Source: JAKIWV01 sp963773945
Lineage (GTDB): Archaea; Thermoplasmatota; Thermoplasmata; Lutacidiplasmatales; UBA184
Assembly (NCBI GenBank): GCA_963773945.1
Contig: CAVZDD010000004.1
Span: 248,001 to 312,000, forward strand
Reading direction: 5' to 3'
DNA length: 64,000 bases
Shown: in pieces, positions 60,129 through 64,000 of the stretch
Position numbering within the stretch: position 1 is the stretch's first letter
Layout: each line of letters starts with the position of its first letter
Translations under genes and position numbers: made by a program
Notes under the pieces: model-generated
Databases searched by the model: none
Told to the model about the DNA's origin: nothing
What the model saw: the letters and a program-made list of their open reading frames with translations, nothing else

Positions 60129-61082
60129 TTATGGGTCGTCGAAGTGACGCCAGCCGGCGCGCGGCAGCGGCTGCGCTCGGCCCCCGCGTTCCAGCCACGC
60201 GCCTTGTCCGCGTTCCACCCGTCCGATGACCGTCAACGGGCACCCGAGTCGCCGCAGGGCGGAACGCACACGGGCCACCCGTGCCGGGTCCAGGGTGGCG
60301 AAGAGCTCGTAATCCCCACCGTAGAACGCCGAACGAAGTTGCGCGCGGGTCGGGGCTCCCCGAGGACGAAGTCGATGGTGCAGGGGGAGTTTTTCCGCCA
60401 CGAGGACGACCTTTCGGCGGCTGTCTTTCGCAATGAGGTGGGCGGAGTCCGCGACTCCATCCGAGGTATCGGTCATCGCGTGGGCGACCGGACCCAGTAC
60501 GAGTCCCTCCGGGATCCGGGGGAGGAACTGTAAGGAGCGGACCGGGTCGCGTCGGTAGGCGCCTCCGAAGCCGACGGCCCCGGTCGTCACGACCGCGTCG
60601 CCCGGACGAGCTCCTCGTCGGGTCGGGAGGGATGCGCGGCCCGCCCAGCCCACGGACACTCCGACAACGGTCCGGGTCGGACTCGGTTTCGTGTCGCCGC
60701 CCACCACATGGCATCCGAATCGAGCCGCCATCCGTTCGGCCCCGAGCAGGACCGACCGGGCCCAGCCGATCGGTGTCCCCGGCGGCACCATGAGGTCGAT
60801 GAGGACCGCCGCCGGACGCCCTCCCTTCGCCGCGATGTCGCTGAGATTCGCGGCCGCCACCGCTTCGCCGACGAGACGCGGCGGGGCGGCCCGCCGGAAA
60901 TGCACGTTCTCGATGAAGGCGTCGGAGGAGAGGAGCACGACGCGGTTCCGTCCGACCGCCAAACCCGCCGCATCGTCGCCGATGGGCAACATGCCGCTCC
61001 GACCGGCCGGGAGGTGCGTGCGCACCCAGCGATGGAACGCCCGTTCACCGAGGACCTGGGGACGGCCGGGCGTCGATGGCAT
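60129..61082 (-). CDS. thiL: Thiamine-monophosphate kinase
   Basis: 317 residues from the ATG at 61082. It phosphorylates thiamine monophosphate to the diphosphate cofactor. Landmarks: LPIGDDAAGLAVG (metal-binding Asp pair), SSDAFIENVHFRR, LSDIAAKGGRPAAVL, CHVVGGDTKPSPTRTVVGVSV, and FYGGDYELFATL near 245-256. It follows the acyl-CoA dehydrogenase by five bases, on the same strand. Confidence 0.93.
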   Translation of the reverse strand: MPSTPGRPQVLGERAFHRWVRTHLPAGRSGMLPIGDDAAGLAVGRNRVVLLSSDAFIENVHFRRAAPPRLVGEAVAAANLSDIAAKGGRPAAVLIDLMVPPGTPIGWARSVLLGAERMAARFGCHVVGGDTKPSPTRTVVGVSVGWAGRASLPTRRGARPGDAVVTTGAVGFGGAYRRDPVRSLQFLPRIPEGLVLGPVAHAMTDTSDGVADSAHLIAKDSRRKVVLVAEKLPLHHRLRPRGAPTRAQLRSAFYGGDYELFATLDPARVARVRSALRRLGCPLTVIGRVERGQGAWLERGGRAQPLPRAGWRHFDDP

Positions 61083-61087
61083 GGACC

Positions 61088-62281
61088 CTACTTGTACGGT
61101 ACGAACTCTTTGCCCAGCAGCTCGCGACCGAGGATGATCCGCATGATGTTGAGGCCGCCCTCGGCCCCGACCATGTAGGACATGATGCCCCGGAACCCCA
61201 GTTCGAGGCCCACGTCCTTCGTGTACCCGGCCGCGCCGAACCACATCATGACGCGACGGACCGTGTCGAACGCGACTTGGGGCGCCGTGAGCTTCACGCT
61301 CGCCACGACCTTGTCGATCTCCGACCGGTGCGACGGGTCGCCTTTCATCACGTACCGGTCGATGAGCCATGCCGCGCGGCGGCACTGCCATTTGACGGCC
61401 TCGATCTGCGTGAAGAGGTCGGCCATCTCGAACTGGATCCCCTCGAATTTTCCGAGCGGCTGCCCGAATGCCTGCCGCTCCTTGATCCACGCGATACCGG
61501 TCTCGAGCGCCCGCTCGGCGGCGCCGACGCACGCGGCGGATACGAAGGTTCGGGCGACCTGGAAGCCCTCCATGGCGTACTGGAAACCTTTGCCTTCCTC
61601 CCCGATGCGGTATCGCGCCGGGAGTCGCACCTCCGCGTAGGTGAGCCCGCCGGTGGAGATCCCCATCCGGCCCATGTTCTCGAATTTCTGGGAGGCGATT
61701 CCCGGCGAATTCGTGGGGACGTAGATGAAATTGAAACCGGAACCGCTCCGGTTGTGGCTGAGCGTCAGATGGCCGCCTCCGAGGCGCTTCGCCTCTTCCA
61801 CGCCGGAGACGAACGCCTTCTCGCCACGGAGGACATACCCGTCCCCATCCCGTCGCGACTCCGTCTTCATGTTGCCGAGGTCGCTGCCCCCGCCCGGCTC
61901 CGTTGTGGCGATCCCGAGGAACGCCTTCCCCGAGGTCACCGCGGGGAGGATCTCCCGCTTGGCCTCCTCGGTCCCATGCTTGGCCAGGGTCCATCCCCAA
62001 CCCGCCTCGAGCAGGTAAAACACCGCCGTCGCCATCGAAAAATCCCCACGTCCGACCTCTTCCGCCGCCAACTCGGTCAGTACGGCCGATGCGCCCAGCC
62101 CGCCGTACTCCGCGGGGACCAGCGGAGAGAGCAGCCCGAGTCGCGCCATCTCCTGGAGCACCTCGTCGGGGATTCGTCCTTCGGAGTCGATCTGCCGTTC
62201 GTGGGGGCGGAGCACCTTGTCCCCGAACTTCCGAACGGCGGCCTGGAAGGCCGTCTCCTCTTCGGTGAGCTCAAAATCCAT
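61088..62281 (-). CDS. Acyl-CoA dehydrogenase
   Basis: 397 residues, the usual size, from the ATG at 62281. The FAD/substrate region GIATTEPGGGSDLGNMKTESRR (about 125-146) and the second signature region near AFGQPLGKFEGIQFEMADLFTQIE are clear. The C-terminal end holds LELGFRGIMSYMVGAEGGLNIMRIILGRELLG in outline; the catalytic Glu cannot be fixed without alignment. It oxidises an acyl-CoA of unknown chain type and passes electrons to ETF. It is the first gene of the unit with thiL. Confidence 0.9.
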   Translation of the reverse strand: MDFELTEEETAFQAAVRKFGDKVLRPHERQIDSEGRIPDEVLQEMARLGLLSPLVPAEYGGLGASAVLTELAAEEVGRGDFSMATAVFYLLEAGWGWTLAKHGTEEAKREILPAVTSGKAFLGIATTEPGGGSDLGNMKTESRRDGDGYVLRGEKAFVSGVEEAKRLGGGHLTLSHNRSGSGFNFIYVPTNSPGIASQKFENMGRMGISTGGLTYAEVRLPARYRIGEEGKGFQYAMEGFQVARTFVSAACVGAAERALETGIAWIKERQAFGQPLGKFEGIQFEMADLFTQIEAVKWQCRRAAWLIDRYVMKGDPSHRSEIDKVVASVKLTAPQVAFDTVRRVMMWFGAAGYTKDVGLELGFRGIMSYMVGAEGGLNIMRIILGRELLGKEFVPYK

Positions 62282-62346
62282 TTGCAATCGTCGCGCTACG
62301 GCGTTCGGGCGATAAAGCGTCCCCGTTCCGCCCCGGTCGTCCCTCA

Positions 62347-62359
62347 ATCCTTTAAGGAT
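62347..62359. repeat. Inverted repeat overlapping the gap TATA region
   Basis: ATCCTT, one central T, AAGGAT: six-base arms with no mismatch. It lies 29-41 bases ahead of the GAPDH ATG and contains the likely TATA element TTTAAGGATA. It lies in the gap between the divergent acyl-CoA dehydrogenase and GAPDH genes and could be an operator for either. Confidence 0.45.
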
Positions 62360-62387
62360 AGTTCGACTCGGCCACGGTGAGCATGGC

Positions 62388-63413
62388 ATGCCGGTGCGAG
62401 TGGCGGTTAATGGGTTCGGCACAATCGGGAAACGAGTGGCCGATGCCGTGGCCAAGCAGCCCGACATGCAACTGGTCGGTGTGGCGAAAACGCGGCCCAG
62501 TTTCGAGGCGCGGCTCGCCGCCGAGAAGGGATACACGCTTTTTGTGGGCGGCGACGGCCGGACCGAAGATTTCCGGGCCGCCGGTCTCGCGGTCGAAGGA
62601 ACGACAGACGAGATGTTCAAGCGCGCCGACGTGGTCGTGGACGCCACCCCGGACAAGGTGGGGCGGGAACACTCTGCGAAGTACGCCGCGGCGAACCTGA
62701 AGGCTATCTATCAGGGCGGCGAGAAGCCGGACGTCGCAGAGCTCTCGTTCAGCGCGCTCGCCAACTACGACGCGGCCAAAGGCAAGAGCCGGGTCCGGGT
62801 CGTATCTTGCAACACGACCGGAATCGTGCGCGCGGCGTCCGTGCTGCGCGCCCGATACGGTGTCGAGTGGTGGGACGCCACCCTGATTCGCCGGGCCGCG
62901 GACCCCACCGAGAACAAGAAGGGGCCTGTCAACGCGATCCTGCCCACCTTCCAGTTTCCTTCCCACCACGCGCCGGACGCCCAGACGATCTTTCCCGACC
63001 TTCCCATCACCACGATGGCGTTGGTCGTGCCCACGACCCTCATGCACGTCCACGTCAACCACGTTCGGCTCCGCAAGCCTCCGGCCAGCACGGCCGACGT
63101 GGTTGCGGCCTTCCGGGAGACTCCCCGGTTCCAGGTCTTCCGGAGTTGGGAACACGTGGAGGGAACCCCCCAGGTGCTCGAGTACGCGCGGGACCACGCC
63201 AGCCCGCGGGGCGACATGATGGCCAACGTCGTGTGGGAAGACGGGGTGCACCTCGAGGGCGCGGACCTTCACTTCTTCCAGGCCATCCACCAGGAATCGA
63301 TCGTGGTACCGGAGAACATCGATGCGATCCGGGCGATGTTCAACCTGGCGCCCAACGCCAACGCATCGATCGCAGTGACCGACATGACGCTCGGCCTGCG
63401 GGCCAAGACTTAG
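62388..63413 (+). CDS. gap: Glyceraldehyde-3-phosphate dehydrogenase (archaeal type II)
   Basis: 341 residues. It starts VRVAVNGFGTIGKRVADAV, with the archaeal variant of the Rossmann loop. The catalytic Cys is in VVSCNTTGIVRA (about 141). The HHAPDAQTIF and LVVPTTLMHVHVNHVRL segments are typical of the archaeal enzyme. NADP use cannot be judged here. It serves gluconeogenesis and glycolysis. Its stop overlaps the convergent VOC gene by four bases. Confidence 0.95.
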   Translation: MPVRVAVNGFGTIGKRVADAVAKQPDMQLVGVAKTRPSFEARLAAEKGYTLFVGGDGRTEDFRAAGLAVEGTTDEMFKRADVVVDATPDKVGREHSAKYAAANLKAIYQGGEKPDVAELSFSALANYDAAKGKSRVRVVSCNTTGIVRAASVLRARYGVEWWDATLIRRAADPTENKKGPVNAILPTFQFPSHHAPDAQTIFPDLPITTMALVVPTTLMHVHVNHVRLRKPPASTADVVAAFRETPRFQVFRSWEHVEGTPQVLEYARDHASPRGDMMANVVWEDGVHLEGADLHFFQAIHQESIVVPENIDAIRAMFNLAPNANASIAVTDMTLGLRAKT

Positions 63414-63880
63414 CGCGTCTTTCTCTTGCGCCGCTTCTCAGCGGCCGCTTGGGCCCTGGCCTGGCGCTTCTCGGCCGGGGTCCGGTCGCGGAAGATCTCG
63501 ATCCAGTTCCCGTCCGGGTCGGTCACGTAGCCCACCCATCCATCGGTCGAGGCGGGCGTCACGTTGGTGGGGCCGGCGCCCTGACGGAGGAGCCCTTGGT
63601 AGACTCGGTTCAAGGTCGCCTTCGGCGCCGGTCCGAGGAAGAAACCGATGTGGTCCAGCCCTTCGCCGATAACGAATGGTACGTCGAACTGGGAGCCTTT
63701 CGGATACCAGTTGAGCTCCAGTCGTTGGTGGGAGGCCGGGTCCTGCAGGAGTACCCAGGTCCCTCGTCCGTACAGGCTCAGGTCGCCTCGGCTGACCTCG
63801 CGAAGACCCAAGGCTTTCGTGTAAAATCGAAGCGAGCGGTCGAGGTCGGTCACCCGCACGCCGGAATACCGCAAGTGCAT
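63410..63880 (-). CDS. VOC family (glyoxalase-like) protein
   Basis: 156 residues from the ATG at 63880. HLRYSGVRVTDLDRSLRFYTKALGL opens a VOC repeat, and VIGEGLDHIGFFLG plus DGWVGYVTDPDGNWIEIF provide the metal-ligand His and Glu positions of the second. It is a single-chain protein with two beta-alpha-beta-beta-beta modules. A strongly basic C-tail (EKRRKRKTR) is unusual. Substrate unknown. A longer frame reaching 63964 is open upstream. Confidence 0.85.
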   Translation of the reverse strand: MHLRYSGVRVTDLDRSLRFYTKALGLREVSRGDLSLYGRGTWVLLQDPASHQRLELNWYPKGSQFDVPFVIGEGLDHIGFFLGPAPKATLNRVYQGLLRQGAGPTNVTPASTDGWVGYVTDPDGNWIEIFRDRTPAEKRQARAQAAAEKRRKRKTR

Positions 63881-64000
63881 ACCGGCACGACCGGACCCCC
63901 GCCGAAATAGCTTGGCCCCCGGCCCGAGGACCAGCGGCTGGCTCACCTCGGTCCGCGAAAGCATCTAATAGACTACCCGGCTCGCGCGGCCTCGCAAATG

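Noticed and set aside
61083..62000. In-frame extension upstream of thiL
   Set aside because: It overlaps the acyl-CoA dehydrogenase gene in another frame and has no ThiL similarity.
1..64000. CRISPR arrays, insertion sequences, rRNA genes
   Set aside because: No regularly spaced repeats, transposase-like proteins or rRNA-like stretches were seen on either strand.

Overview
The window is high-GC archaeal chromosome. Archaeal markers are RNA polymerase subunit L (rpoL), transcription factor S (tfs), an Alba chromatin protein, archaeosine synthase (arcS), a Hef/MPH1-type helicase, archaeal-type GAPDH, archaeal-type ProRS, the wyosine enzyme Taw2, DUF373 and DUF835 proteins, a bacterioopsin-activator-type (HTH-10) regulator, and TATA boxes about 25-35 bases ahead of many start codons. 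DUF835, HTH-10, respiratory and heterotrophic genes and very high GC suggest an uncultured Thermoplasmatota lineage, perhaps a soil or sediment group; this placement is inference. No methanogenesis genes, CRISPR array, transposon or prophage was seen.

Region 1-9393 (all minus strand) is one tightly packed phosphate and polyphosphate block. In transcription order it holds an AbrB-PhoU fusion regulator, pstS, pstC, pstA, pstB, phoU, a DNA methyltransferase, a CHAD-domain (polyphosphate-binding) protein and a Ppx/GppA exopolyphosphatase cut by the window edge. Region 9621-18270 has a conserved unknown protein, formate-THF ligase, a histidine kinase / REC-DUF835-wHTH regulator / DoxX-like operon, and aconitase. 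Region 18307-26076 is mostly small or unknown proteins (secreted protein, HIT, methyltransferase, GNAT, SRPBCC), a tRNA-Val, and arcS with a small partner.

Region 26187-31675 holds a UbiA/UbiD pair (quinone-type aromatic prenylation and decarboxylation), an HTH-10 regulator, and a PadR-controlled ABC-2 exporter with a perfect palindrome at its promoter. Region 31879-43294 is largely information processing (dUTPase, helicase, KptA, RpoL, TFS, AsnRS) with a glycosyltransferase, an aldehyde dehydrogenase and PurD. Region 43316-50857 has tRNA-Leu, Alba, an RDD membrane protein, an aspartase/fumarase, a TrmB regulator, Taw2, an aminotransferase and a UbiE-type methyltransferase. Region 50881-63880 has a large ATPase-TPR protein, ProRS, DUF373, a phosphoribosyltransferase, glutamate dehydrogenase, a second ABC-2 exporter, ThiL, an acyl-CoA dehydrogenase, GAPDH and a VOC protein.

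Five genes (DoxX-like, a small membrane protein, SRPBCC, UbiD, aldehyde dehydrogenase) each become intact if one base is added or removed, usually at a G or A run. This looks more like consensus errors in the assembly than real decay. No stretch longer than about 300 bases lacks a feature.
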